A stretch of 64,000 nucleotides of DNA from Kitasatospora mediocidica KCTC 9733 (GCF_000744225.1 NZ_JQLN01000004.1:930001-994000); one strand, 5' to 3'. Numbered from the stretch's first letter, positions 24,245 through 33,104 are shown. Numbers and translations are program-made. The notes: generated by a model not told the origin, from the sequence alone.

Positions 24245-24634
24245 TAGATTGGGGTAGACCACCCGGGTACTTCGGGGTACGGGGCACCCGACCGCACAGT
24301 TCGAATACACCCAGCCGCGTAACCGCCGGGCCGGACCCCCTGAAATGGCTTTTCGGGGAAAGCCGGGCGCCTTCCGGGGGACCGCTCTTCACCGCCGGAA
24401 GATCAGCTGATCAACGCCAGACTAATGGTTGAGTAATCAACGAATGGCGCCCGCCCGGCAGTGGGAACCGTTGAGAATTCACCATCTCGTAAGAACTGCT
24501 CCGACACTTCTCGCGCCATTGTGTGCCAGCGGATCGGGGGCCGCCCGACTCCAGGACTGCCCGCCCGGCTGCCGGGCCATGCCGCAGATCTTGTGGAACT
24601 TCTGCGCACGGACACCCACCGAAGCGCCACCAAA

Positions 24635-24654
24635 AACCGGTCAGCGGACCGGTT
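24635..24654. repeat. 20-bp inverted repeat AACCGGTC-N4-GACCGGTT
   Basis: Two perfect 8-bp arms flank AGCG. It is isolated in the non-coding region, so it could be a regulator site or a weak terminator. Confidence 0.5.
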
Positions 24655-24908
24655 CTGACTCTCGGGCAGGCCGTGTCCGCAGGTCTGCGGGTACGGCACA
24701 GCACGGCGCCTGCCGGGACCGGGTCCGCAGCAGCTCCGGGTTCGTCGTACCCAACCCCCGCGTGGCCAAACCCACATTTTCACCAAGCCGCCACCGAACC
24801 GCCCCCACCGGGCCGCCGCAGGGCACCGGCGCCACGCGCACCACCCCTGTCACCAGGGCGGGATCAGTGGAATCTCCAGTCCTGTCGGTGGCTCCAGCCC
24901 GGGCCAAC

Positions 24909-24929
24909 AGCTAATGAGACAAGAATTAG
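24909..24929. repeat. Inverted repeat GCTAAT-N9-ATTAGC
   Basis: Two 6-bp AT-rich arms stand in otherwise GC-rich DNA about 45 bp before a second, longer dyad. Possible regulator site in the promoter region of the second LAL gene. Confidence 0.4.
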
Positions 24930-24954
24930 CGGGTTTATGACGACCTAACGGCTG

Positions 24955-24981
24955 GTCAGATGCCATCACCTGACATCTGAC
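24955..24981. promoter_or_regulatory. Dyad GTCAGATG-N11-CATCTGAC before a TACAGT element
   Basis: Perfect 8-bp arms (24955-24962 and 24974-24981) surround 11 nt, and TACAGT, a plausible -10 hexamer, follows at 24987-24992. A protein bound here would sit over the -35 region of a plus-strand promoter leading toward the second LAL gene. Confidence 0.5.
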
Positions 24982-25318
24982 ATTGCTACAGTCACGAACA
25001 GGTGAGCGGACGGCACGAGGGGACCGTCAGCCCGGGGCTGCGCCATGCGATTTTGGCCGGTGCCGGGAGCGCCCGCCCGAACGCCCGGGGACGGTCCAGC
25101 GGAGGGGGAGAGCGGGGCCCGCGCAGAGCGCGGTGGCTAGACGGGGATGCGCAGACTCCACCGCCTGCACGCGGTACGGAGGGCGGCCGACAGACCGGCC
25201 GTGGCATACAACGCACAGCGCACGGGGACCCGTTGGCACGGCCGGCAGCAGCGGCAGTCCGCTGCGCCGTCATGCCGTCCGGACCCGTGCGAGGCGCGAA
25301 CGGGAAGGATGCTTGGAC

Positions 25319-28159
25319 GTGCTTGTGGACCGGGACGACGAGATCGCTCGTCTCATACAACTCCTCGACGGACAGCTGGGTGGGGGCCCTGAGGACCGTT
25401 GCGGACTCGGTGTCGTCAGTGGTGCGGTGGGCTCGGGCAAGACGGAGCTGCTGCACCTGGTGTCGGGGCACGCCGCGGCCCGGGGGGTCAGGCTGCTCAG
25501 CGCCGTCGCGTCACCAGCCGAACAGCACTTCCCCTACGCCCTGCTGGAACAGCTCCTGCAGACCGGCCCGGCCACCGGCGACCCCGTCGAGGTCCCGACC
25601 GGCGAGACGGCGCAGGTCCCGCCGCGCTTCCTGCAGGACGTCCTGCGCACGCTGACCGGCCTCGCCGCGCAGGGCCCGGTCCTGATCGCCATCGACGACA
25701 TCCAGTTCGCCGACCCCCAGTCGCTGCGCTGTCTGACGTATCTCACGCGCTGCTACGACTCCGCCCAGCTGACCCTGATCGCCACCCACGGCCTGCACCC
25801 CGGCGGGCTGCCGCCGGTCCTCGCCGACCTGCTGGACCAGCCCCGGGCCTGCCGGATCGCGCTCGGTCCGCTCGGTGTCGACGCGGTGACCCGGCTGCTC
25901 ACGGCGGAGCTCGGGCAGGCCGAGGGCGCCCAGCTGGCCCCCCGCTTCCACCAGTTCACCGGCGGCAGCCCGCTGCTGCTGCGCGCCCTGCTGGACGACC
26001 ACGGCGCCGGCGGCTCGACGGAGTGCGGGCCACGCGCCGGGGACCTGTTCCGGCAGGCCGTCCTCGCGTGCGTCCACCGCAGTGGCAGCGACAGCCTGCT
26101 GGTCGCCCGCGGGGTCGCGCTGCTGGACAGCATGGCCTCCGCGACCGTCCTGCGCGGGCTGACCGGGGTCTCGGAGTCGGGGCTGCGGCTCGCGCTGGCC
26201 ACCCAGCAGGAGGCCGGCATCCTGGAGGGCATGAACTTCCGCCACGAGGCGGCCCGCAGCGCCGTCCTGGAGGACCTGCCCACCGACGAGGGTGCGGACC
26301 TGCGCTACCGGGCCGCCCGGCTGCTGCACGAGGACGGCGCCTCTCCGCTGGACGTCGCAGGCCAGTTGCTCGCCCACGGCCTGCCCGAGCAGCCGGCGCA
26401 CTGGGTGTCCCAGGTCCTGCAGGACGCCGCCCAGGAGGCGCTGGCCACGGACGAGGCGGCGCTGGCGATCCGATGTCTGCGGCTGGCCGAACTGAGCTGC
26501 TCGGACGAGCAGCAGCGGCTGGTGCTGCGGGCCTCTCGGGCACGGCTGACCTGGCGGTTCAAGCCGTCCGCCGCCGCCCAGCTGGTGCAGTCGCTGGCCG
26601 GCCCGGCCCGCTCCGGGCAGCTGCCGTCCGGCTGCACGCTGAACCTGGCCCACGGCCTGATGTGGCACGGCTGGATGGACGACGCGGCCGCGGCGATCCG
26701 CCGGGTGTGCAGCACCGGAGACCCGAACGACCCGCTGCTCGACTCCGAACTCCGGTTCACCCGAAAGACGTTGGCCTGCACCTACCCCGGCGTGCTGACC
26801 CAGGTCGGCCCGCTGCTGCCGGCCCGCTTCGGACCCGCGCCGATGCCGGTGCTGCCCACCGCCACCCGGCTCAAGGCCCTGGGCGCGCTGTCCGTCGCGC
26901 TCGGCCAGCACACCGAGCCCGGCGCCGCGGCCACCGCGGAGCAGGTGCTGCAGAGCGCTCCGGTCTCCGACCAGAGTCTGGACGCGCTGGCCACCGCGCT
27001 GCTGACGCTCGTGTACACCGACCGGCTCGCCGCCGCCGCGCTCTGGTGCGACCGGCTGCTCGCCCAGACGGCCGACCTGCGGGCCCCGGCCTGGACGGCC
27101 ACCCTCACCGCCACCCGCGCCCTCGTCTCGCTGCGCCGCGGCCGGCTCACCGAGGCGGTCGAACAGGCCGAGTCCGCCCTTGAGCAGCTCCCGGCGCACG
27201 GCTGGGGTGTCGGTATCGGGCTGCCGCTCTCGGTCCTCGTGGAGGCGCGGACCGCGATGGGCCACCACGACGCCGCGGCCGAACACCTGGACCGGCCGGT
27301 CCCGCAGACGATGTTCATGACCCGCTTCGGCCTGCACTACCGCTACGCGCTCGGCCGCCACCGGCTGGCCACCGGACGCCACCACGCCGCGCTCGACAAC
27401 TTCCTGGCCTGCGGCGAGGAGATGCGGGCCTGGTCGCTGGACTCGCCGGCGCTGGTGCCCTGGCGCACCGGCGCCGCGGAGGTGTGGCTGAAGCTGGGCA
27501 ACGCCGAACGCGCGGGGGCGCTCGCCCAGGAGCAGCTGGACCTGGCCGGATCCGCCCTGCCGCGCACCAGCGGCGCGGCCCTGCGGGTGCTCGCCGCGAG
27601 CGCGCCGGCCAGGAGCCGCCCCGAACTGCTGGGCCGCGCACTGGAACAGCTGCAGGACGGCGGCGACTGGTACGAGACGGCGCGGGTGCTGGCCGACCTC
27701 GGCCAGGCCCACAAGCTCCTCGGCGATCCGGCCAAGAGCCGGCCGCTGGTCCGCCGGGCCTCGCGGATGGCGGACGGCTGCGGGGCCGAGGAGCTCTACC
27801 GCTCGCTGCAGGGCGCGTCCGGACGCGGCACCGCGGAGCCGGCCGCCCCGGCCCGCACCGGTGCGGCCACCGCGAGCGCTGCCGCGGCCGCGGCCGCCGA
27901 CTCGGCTGCGGGCAGCGCAGCCGAGCCGGCGGCCGGGGCTGCGGCCGGCGGCACCGGCGAGGTCGCGCTGACCGCGGCCGAACGGCGGGTCGCCTCGCTG
28001 GCCGCGTACGGGTACACCAACCGGGAGATCGCCGGCAAGCTCTTCATCACGATCAGTACCGTCGAGCAACACCTCACCCGGGTCTACCGGAAGATCGATG
28101 TCAGGCACCGCCAGGACCTGCCGACCAGCTTGGATTTCGATGTCGCCCACACCGCCTGA
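25319..28159 (+). CDS. LAL-type LuxR family transcriptional regulator (second)
   Basis: This 946-aa protein starts at GTG 25319, 9 nt after GGGAAGGA; a TTG two codons earlier is too close to the site. Walker A GAVGSGKT at 35-42 and Walker B LIAIDDIQFAD at 122-132 are intact, unlike in the first LAL. The middle is helical repeats. An Ala-rich low-complexity linker (about residues 839-880) precedes the C-terminal LuxR HTH (LTAAERRVASLAAYGYTNRE, then ITISTVEQHLTRVYRKIDV). The HTH is close to that of the first LAL, so the two are paralogues. Its 3' end overlaps the metallophosphoesterase gene by 20 nt. Confidence 0.9.
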   Translation: MLVDRDDEIARLIQLLDGQLGGGPEDRCGLGVVSGAVGSGKTELLHLVSGHAAARGVRLLSAVASPAEQHFPYALLEQLLQTGPATGDPVEVPTGETAQVPPRFLQDVLRTLTGLAAQGPVLIAIDDIQFADPQSLRCLTYLTRCYDSAQLTLIATHGLHPGGLPPVLADLLDQPRACRIALGPLGVDAVTRLLTAELGQAEGAQLAPRFHQFTGGSPLLLRALLDDHGAGGSTECGPRAGDLFRQAVLACVHRSGSDSLLVARGVALLDSMASATVLRGLTGVSESGLRLALATQQEAGILEGMNFRHEAARSAVLEDLPTDEGADLRYRAARLLHEDGASPLDVAGQLLAHGLPEQPAHWVSQVLQDAAQEALATDEAALAIRCLRLAELSCSDEQQRLVLRASRARLTWRFKPSAAAQLVQSLAGPARSGQLPSGCTLNLAHGLMWHGWMDDAAAAIRRVCSTGDPNDPLLDSELRFTRKTLACTYPGVLTQVGPLLPARFGPAPMPVLPTATRLKALGALSVALGQHTEPGAAATAEQVLQSAPVSDQSLDALATALLTLVYTDRLAAAALWCDRLLAQTADLRAPAWTATLTATRALVSLRRGRLTEAVEQAESALEQLPAHGWGVGIGLPLSVLVEARTAMGHHDAAAEHLDRPVPQTMFMTRFGLHYRYALGRHRLATGRHHAALDNFLACGEEMRAWSLDSPALVPWRTGAAEVWLKLGNAERAGALAQEQLDLAGSALPRTSGAALRVLAASAPARSRPELLGRALEQLQDGGDWYETARVLADLGQAHKLLGDPAKSRPLVRRASRMADGCGAEELYRSLQGASGRGTAEPAAPARTGAATASAAAAAAADSAAGSAAEPAAGAAAGGTGEVALTAAERRVASLAAYGYTNREIAGKLFITISTVEQHLTRVYRKIDVRHRQDLPTSLDFDVAHTA

Positions 28160-29102
28160 CCAGACCGGCCCGACCGGCCGGACCGATCCGACCACCCGCA
28201 GCGCGCCGTCCGGCGGACGGCTGCTCGCGGTGAGCGACCTGCACATCGGGATGTCCGAGAACCGCGCGATCCTGGAGTCGCTGCGGCCCGGCAGCGACGA
28301 GGACTGGTTGCTCGTGGCCGGGGACGTCGGCGAGATGACCGAGGACATCGAGTGGGCGCTGCGCCTGCTCAAGGACCGCTTCAGCACCGTCGTCTGGGCG
28401 CCGGGCAACCACGAGCTGTGGACCCCGCGCGAGGACAGAGTGCAGCTGCGCGGGGTGGCCCGCTACCGTCATCTGGTCGAACTCTGCCGTGGCCTCGGGG
28501 TGTTGACCCCCGAGGACCCGTACCCCGTGTGGACCGGCCCCGGCGGACCGGTCGCCGTGGCGCCGCTCTTCGTGCTCTACGACTACTCCTTCCGCGCGCC
28601 GGGCACCGACACCGTCGCGCAGTCGCTCGCCTACGCGCACGAGACGGGCGTGGTCTGCAGCGACGAGTACCTGCTGCACCCCGACCCCTACCCGGACCGC
28701 GGCGCCTGGTGCCGGGCCCGGGTGGCGGAGACCGAACGACGGCTGGCGGCGCACGACCCGGCCGTCCCGCTGGTGCTGGTCAACCACTACCCGCTGGTCC
28801 GCGAGCCCACCAGGGTGCTGCACTACCCGGAGTTCGCTCAGTGGTGCGGGACCGAGCTGACGGCCGACTGGCACCAGCGGTTCACCACCGCCGCGGTCGT
28901 CTACGGGCACCTGCACATCCCGCGGACCACCTGGTACGACGGCGTCCGCTTCGAGGAGGTCTCGATCGGCTACCCGCGCGAGTGGCGCAGGCGCGGCCAC
29001 CCCAAGGGCCTGCTGCGCCAGATCCTGCCCTACCCGGCGCAGCCGGCGACGGCACCGAACGGGGCCGCGACGACGGCCGGCCAGGGAACGAGCACCCGAT
29101 GA
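28140..29102 (+). CDS. Calcineurin-like metallophosphoesterase
   Basis: In this 320-aa protein all five motifs of the family are present in order: DLH at 33-35 (LLAVSDLHIGMSE), VAGDVGEM at about 60-66, APGNHELW at 87-94, LVNHYPLV, and YGHLHIPRTTW. They bind two metal ions. Substrate unknown. ATG 28140 lies inside the LAL reading frame, and the end overlaps the phosphopantetheinyl transferase in an ATGA junction. The tight coupling to a PPTase suggests a role around carrier-protein or CoA chemistry, but nothing in the sequence proves it. Confidence 0.85.
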   Translation: MSPTPPDQTGPTGRTDPTTRSAPSGGRLLAVSDLHIGMSENRAILESLRPGSDEDWLLVAGDVGEMTEDIEWALRLLKDRFSTVVWAPGNHELWTPREDRVQLRGVARYRHLVELCRGLGVLTPEDPYPVWTGPGGPVAVAPLFVLYDYSFRAPGTDTVAQSLAYAHETGVVCSDEYLLHPDPYPDRGAWCRARVAETERRLAAHDPAVPLVLVNHYPLVREPTRVLHYPEFAQWCGTELTADWHQRFTTAAVVYGHLHIPRTTWYDGVRFEEVSIGYPREWRRRGHPKGLLRQILPYPAQPATAPNGAATTAGQGTSTR

Positions 29103-29779
29103 TCGACGAGCTGATACCGGCGGCGGCCTGCGCCTACTCCTTCGAGGACTTCGGCGAGGACGGGCTCTTCCCGCAGGAGGTGGCCCTGCTCGCCGGCCTG
29201 CCGGACGACCGCCGGCGGGAGAGCGCCACCGTACGGGCCTGTGCGCGGCAGGCGCTGACCGAACTGGGCCTGCCGCCCACGCCGGTGCTGCCCGGAGTGC
29301 GCAACGCGCCGCAGTGGCCGGCCGGCGTGGTGGGCAGCATGACGCACTGCGACGGCTACCGGGCGGCGGCGCTGGCGCGGGACTCGCGGCTGCTGGCCGT
29401 GGGGATCGACGCCGAGCCGGACGCGCCGCTGCCGTCGGGGGTGCTGGAGTCCATCGCGCTGCCGTCGGAGGCCGCCTGGGCGGCGGCCGCACCGGGCGGC
29501 GGCGGGCTGCCGCACCGCGGGCGGCTGCTGTTCAGCGCCAAGGAGAGCGTCTACAAGACCTGGTACCCGCTGATGCGAACCGAGTTGGAGTTCGAGGACG
29601 CGGAGATCAGGTTCACCCAGGATCCGCCCGCCGCCGGGGTGGCCGGGCGGTCCGGGACCTTCCACGCCCGGGTGCTGCGGCCCGGGCGGCACTCCGACGG
29701 GCGGCTGGTCAGCCGGTTCGACGGGGGCTGGGTCGCCCGGCACGGTCTGATCGTCACCGCGATCGCGGTCGCGGCCTGA
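29099..29779 (+). CDS. 4'-phosphopantetheinyl transferase, Sfp/EntD type
   Basis: The 226-aa protein has the motifs of EntD-like PPTases: VVGSMTHCDGYRAAALA at 77-93, the magnesium-binding AVGIDAEPDAPLP at 100-112, and LLFSAKESVYKTWYP at 143-157. It transfers the phosphopantetheine arm of CoA onto the serine of carrier proteins, here most likely the ACP domains of the PKS encoded from 36808 on. It is the last gene of the LAL/phosphoesterase/PPTase run and is followed by a bidirectional hairpin. Confidence 0.93.
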   Translation: MIDELIPAAACAYSFEDFGEDGLFPQEVALLAGLPDDRRRESATVRACARQALTELGLPPTPVLPGVRNAPQWPAGVVGSMTHCDGYRAAALARDSRLLAVGIDAEPDAPLPSGVLESIALPSEAAWAAAAPGGGGLPHRGRLLFSAKESVYKTWYPLMRTELEFEDAEIRFTQDPPAAGVAGRSGTFHARVLRPGRHSDGRLVSRFDGGWVARHGLIVTAIAVAA

Positions 29780-29811
29780 GCACCCGCGTCCGGTACCACC
29801 CCGGACGCGAA

Positions 29812-29849
29812 CGGGCCGGTCTGCTCCCCAGCGGGAGCGGACCGGCCCG
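29812..29849. terminator. Bidirectional hairpin between PPTase and ABC permease genes
   Basis: Arms 29812-29828 and 29833-29849 (17 bp, one G-T pair) with a 4-nt loop lie between two convergent genes. A pyrimidine-rich tail follows on the plus strand. Confidence 0.85.
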
Positions 29850-29863
29850 AACTTCTTTCTCTG

Positions 29864-30622
29864 TCAGCCGAGTTCGCGGCTCATCGTGCGCATTCCCCAG
29901 GCCACCGCCAGCACCGCCAGCACGACGGCGACCACGGCGCCGGTCAGCGTGGCGTGCGAGCCGTAGTGCCCGACCGCGATGGCGCGCAGCGCGTCCACCA
30001 CGTGGGTGAGCGGGTTGAGCCGGGAGAGCGTGTGCAACCAGGACGGCGCGGCGTCCATCGGGAGCAGGACGCCGGAAAGCAGCATCAGCGGCACCAGCAG
30101 CATGCTGAGCAGCGGGGCGAACTTGTACTCCTCCTTGATCTTCAGCGCCAGCGTGTAGGAGGCCGAGCTGATCGCCGCACCGAGCACCGCCGTCAGGGTC
30201 AGCGCCAGCGCCATCGCCGGCACCGAGGCACGGAAGCCCAGCGCGGTCGCGGTTGCCAGCAACAGCACGCCCTGCAGCGCCAGTTGGAACACGTCACTGA
30301 TCACCCGGCCGAGCAGCAGCGCCGCCCGGCTGACCGGCGCGACCCGCAGTCGCTCCATCACCCCGGAGCGCAGTTCGGGGATCAGCGAGAACCCGGCGTA
30401 GGCGGCGCCGAACAGGGTGAGCTGCATCAGCATCCCCGGCACGAACCACTGCCAGGGGTTGCCGCCGCCCCGCACGACGGTGCCCTTCAACAGCGGCCCG
30501 AAGAGCAGGAGATAGACCAGCGGCCCGGCCACGCCCACCAGGAGCGCCATCGGGCTGCGCAGCCAGGGGCGGCTGGAGCGGACGAAGACCAGTCGGGTCT
30601 GCTGGAGGAGTCGCACGGTCAT
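29864..30622 (-). CDS. ABC-2 type transporter permease (DrrB-like)
   Basis: The 252-aa membrane protein has about six hydrophobic segments and the ABC-2 layout: a basic N-terminus (LLQQTRLVFVRSSRPWLRS), then VGVAGPLVYLLLFGPLL, RSGVMERLRVAPVSRAALLL before the central segment, and LSRLNPLTHVVDALRAIAVG near the end, a common DrrB-type signature. With the ATPase encoded directly upstream (ATGA overlap) it forms an exporter of the daunorubicin-resistance type, probably for the polyketide product. It ends at the hairpin 29812-29849. Confidence 0.9.
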   Translation of the reverse strand: MTVRLLQQTRLVFVRSSRPWLRSPMALLVGVAGPLVYLLLFGPLLKGTVVRGGGNPWQWFVPGMLMQLTLFGAAYAGFSLIPELRSGVMERLRVAPVSRAALLLGRVISDVFQLALQGVLLLATATALGFRASVPAMALALTLTAVLGAAISSASYTLALKIKEEYKFAPLLSMLLVPLMLLSGVLLPMDAAPSWLHTLSRLNPLTHVVDALRAIAVGHYGSHATLTGAVVAVVLAVLAVAWGMRTMSRELG

Positions 30623-31590
30623 TCTCCCTGTCCCGGTTCGGGGTTGGCGTCGGCGTCGCGCAGGCTGCGCCCGGTGAGGGTCAGGAACACGTCGTCGAGG
30701 GTCGGCCGCTTGATCTGCACCGCGCGCACCGGGTTTCCGGCCGCCTCCAGCGTGCGCATCAACTCCGGTGCGGCGGTGTCACCGTGGGAGACCCGGAAGC
30801 TGACGGTGGCACCGTCGACGGTGACCTCCCGCGCGCCCGGGAGCTGTTCGGCGCTCGCGGCGGCGGCCGCCGGGTCGGCGGGCTCCAGGGTCACCAGGTC
30901 ACCGGAGATCTCGCCCTTGAGGCCGTCCGGGGTGCCCTCGGTGATGATCCGGCCGCCGTCGATGACCAGGATCCGCTCACACAGCGCGTCCACCTCGTCG
31001 AGGTAGTGCGTGGTGAGGAAGATCGTGCTGCCGTGCTCGTCGCGCAGCGAACTGATGTGCTGCCAGAGGTTGCTGCGGCTCTGCGGGTCCAGCGCGGCGG
31101 ACGGCTCGTCCAGGAAGACCAGCGGCGGCCGGTGCAGGACGCCCATCACGATGTCCAGCCGCCGGCGCTGGCCCCCGGAGAGGGTCCGCACGGTGCGGCC
31201 GGCCATGCCCTGCAGTTCGTAGCGGGTGAGCAGCTCGTCCACCCGCTGCCGGGCGGCGGCCCGGGTCATGCCGTACAGCCGTGCCTGGGTGATCAGTTCC
31301 TCGCCGACCCGCTGGTCGGCGCCGGCGCCGTTGCCCTGGCCCACGTACCCGATCCGCAGGCGGACGCCGGCCGGGTCGTCGAGCAGATCGCACCCGGCCA
31401 CCATGGCCTCGCCGGAGGTGGGCCGCAGCAGCGTGGAGAGCATGCGCAGGGTGGTCGTCTTGCCCGCTCCGTTGGGGCCGAGGAATCCGACGATCTCGCC
31501 TTCGGCGACATCGAGGTCGACTCCGTTCACCGCCTGAACGGTGTTTCCCCGGCCTCTGAATGTTTTGGTGAGGCCGCGCACTTTGATCAT
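30619..31590 (-). CDS. ABC transporter ATP-binding protein (DrrA-like)
   Basis: The 323-aa protein starts at ATG 31590 (MIKVRGLTKTFRGRG). Walker A is GPNGAGKTTT at 38-47, the signature is LSGGQRRRLDI at 137-147, and Walker B is LVFLDEPSAALD at 157-168; the H-loop follows in FLTTHYLDEVD. The C-terminal extension ending in RPTLDDVFLTLTGRSLRD is typical of DrrA. The ribosome site is weak. It is coupled to the permease and, 188 bp downstream of the sulfotransferase gene, may share its transcript. Confidence 0.93.
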   Translation of the reverse strand: MIKVRGLTKTFRGRGNTVQAVNGVDLDVAEGEIVGFLGPNGAGKTTTLRMLSTLLRPTSGEAMVAGCDLLDDPAGVRLRIGYVGQGNGAGADQRVGEELITQARLYGMTRAAARQRVDELLTRYELQGMAGRTVRTLSGGQRRRLDIVMGVLHRPPLVFLDEPSAALDPQSRSNLWQHISSLRDEHGSTIFLTTHYLDEVDALCERILVIDGGRIITEGTPDGLKGEISGDLVTLEPADPAAAAASAEQLPGAREVTVDGATVSFRVSHGDTAAPELMRTLEAAGNPVRAVQIKRPTLDDVFLTLTGRSLRDADANPEPGQGE

Positions 31591-31778
31591 CAGATGTACT
31601 CTCGTCCGGTGGGACGCGATTGCCGGCGGGCAGCAGAGACACGCCGGTTCAATCCGCGTGGGATTCCGGCCGCCGCGATTCGGCGGAGAATTGCGCGCAT
31701 GCGCGCATACCCACCGCGAAATGTAGGCGGCGGCCGAATCCCCCGGCAACCCCTAACCGCCCCTCACCATGCGCTCTC

Positions 31779-32825
31779 TCAGCAGCCGTGCCGGGCCAGT
31801 GCCCGCATTCCCGGCTCGCAGCTGCGACGCAGTGCGGCGAGTTCGTCGGCCGGCAGATTCAGCGCGGCGCCGCACCGGCCGCCATCCAGCAGAGCGGCGC
31901 CGGCGGTCAGCCACCGCGGGTCCGCCTCGACACCCGCGAAGTCGGCCAGCCGCTTCAGTTCACCGCGCGGATCGGCGATCAGCTGCTCGTAGCGGAGGGT
32001 GCTGCGCTGCGACTGCGGGATCTCCTCCAGCCGGTCCACGCCGTCGACCACCAGGTGCGACCAGAGCCCGCCGAAGACGCTCAGCGGCATCGGCCGGTCC
32101 AGCACCAGCGCCGGATCGAACCGCTCGCCGAGCAGCGGCGCGAGGTCGGCCGGCAGCGTGGCGGCGTGCTCGGCGGTCAGCTCGTGCGGGGAGGCCAGGC
32201 CGCACCGGTCGGCCATCTCCCACATCAGCAGGAGCAACCGGAACCCGACGTGCCGGCTCATCGACAGCGCGCAGTCCGGCCCGTCCCGGTAGAGGTGGAC
32301 GAAGCGCGCGTGCGGGAAGAGCCGGCGCAGCTGCGGCACCCGGCCCAGCGAGAGGCCGGAGCGCTCGACGACCGCGCCCGGGTCGCCGAAACGCACCGCC
32401 AGGGCGTCGAAGAACGCCTCCCAGTGGCGGGCCGGGGAGCGCACGGGCCAGGCGCTGACCTCGGGCTCCAGCGCGTCCAACAGGCCGTCCGGATCGTCGG
32501 TCAGGTGCGGCAGGACCATCATGCTGACGGCGGGGATGCCGGTGGTCTCCACGCGGTAGCGCCCCCGCGGGCGGCGGTTGTAGAGGAACTCGGGCGGCGG
32601 GGCGCCGTTGCGGAGCATGGTGTCGGCCACCGGGTTCGGCCGGGCCAGGTGGCCCCAGAACTCGGTGCCGCTCATCGGCTCGTCGCCCAGCACCTGCGGG
32701 CCCGGCACGCTCGCGAACAGTTCGTTCACGCTCAGCATGTCCGGGTGCAGATTGACGACCTGCGACAATGCCGTCGAACCACATCGGCCGGTGCCGACCA
32801 CAAACGTCAGCTTTCGGGTGTGCAT
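31779..32825 (-). CDS. PAPS-dependent sulfotransferase family protein
   Basis: The 348-aa protein starts at ATG 32825, 8 nt after GGGGAGGA; an ATG nine codons upstream lacks such a site. The 5'-phosphosulfate loop is LTFVVGTGRCGSTALSQ (loop residues 11-18), and the 3'-phosphate site is seen in FVHLYRDGPDCALSMSRHVG, with Arg and Ser in the expected spacing. Such cytosolic enzymes transfer sulfate from PAPS to a hydroxyl or amine. In this setting a tailoring step on the polyketide is the natural reading. It is divergent from the flavin monooxygenase gene. Confidence 0.85.
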   Translation of the reverse strand: MHTRKLTFVVGTGRCGSTALSQVVNLHPDMLSVNELFASVPGPQVLGDEPMSGTEFWGHLARPNPVADTMLRNGAPPPEFLYNRRPRGRYRVETTGIPAVSMMVLPHLTDDPDGLLDALEPEVSAWPVRSPARHWEAFFDALAVRFGDPGAVVERSGLSLGRVPQLRRLFPHARFVHLYRDGPDCALSMSRHVGFRLLLLMWEMADRCGLASPHELTAEHAATLPADLAPLLGERFDPALVLDRPMPLSVFGGLWSHLVVDGVDRLEEIPQSQRSTLRYEQLIADPRGELKRLADFAGVEADPRWLTAGAALLDGGRCGAALNLPADELAALRRSCEPGMRALARHGC

Positions 32826-33019
32826 GCTCACTTCCTCCCCAGATTTCGTCATCGCGTCGACACTATTCGAGCGCGCACGATTTCGGCGGGTTTCCGGTGC
32901 ATCGGCGGAAAATCGTCGTCCGGTCCGTGACTGCCGGTCAGCAAGGGTGGATAGGGGTTGATCGTCCGGCCGCCGCGAAAATAGCGTGGGGCCGCTGTCG
33001 GCACGAGCCTGGCTCTGCC

Positions 33020-33043
33020 TTGACTTAGACCGTCCGACGGTCT
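33020..33043. promoter_or_regulatory. 17-bp operator-like dyad upstream of the flavin monooxygenase gene
   Basis: AGACCGTC-C-GACGGTCT (33027-33043) is a perfect dyad with a one-base centre. It begins 1 bp after TTGACT (33020-33025), a good -35 element, so it would occupy the spacer of a plus-strand promoter about 80 bp before the start codon at 33105. No -10 hexamer is convincing at the ideal distance. Confidence 0.6.
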
Positions 33044-33104
33044 GAGCCGGGAATTCCCCGATGTCGCTTCACGCACAGCCGACTCGGCCCCGAGAGGTTC
33101 TCCC

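Larger units (their letters stand above)
23947..25318. other. 1.37-kb non-coding region between two divergent LAL genes
   Basis: I see no supportable gene here: open frames exist on both strands but none has a ribosome site with a recognisable product. The middle (about 24400-24980) is less GC-rich than its surroundings and carries several dyads, listed separately, plus GTTGA-N4-TCAAC at 24428-24441. This is the likely control region for both regulators. The second LAL would have a leader of about 300 nt if its promoter lies near 24990. Confidence 0.7.

Noticed and set aside
24230..24246. Calling the GGGGTACCCC region a definite PAS-LuxR (PimM-type) operator
   Set aside because: Only 12 of 16 consensus positions fit, and both local LuxR proteins are LALs rather than PAS-LuxR, so I keep it only as an unassigned palindrome.
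24403..24914. Open frames of 127-161 codons on both strands in the LAL spacer
   Set aside because: No ribosome site, composition unlike neighbouring genes, and no recognisable family.
24983..25318. Upstream extension of the second LAL frame to about 24983
   Set aside because: The extra residues are Arg/Pro/Gly-rich with no similarity to LAL N-termini, while GTG 25319 has a good Shine-Dalgarno and begins the conserved part.
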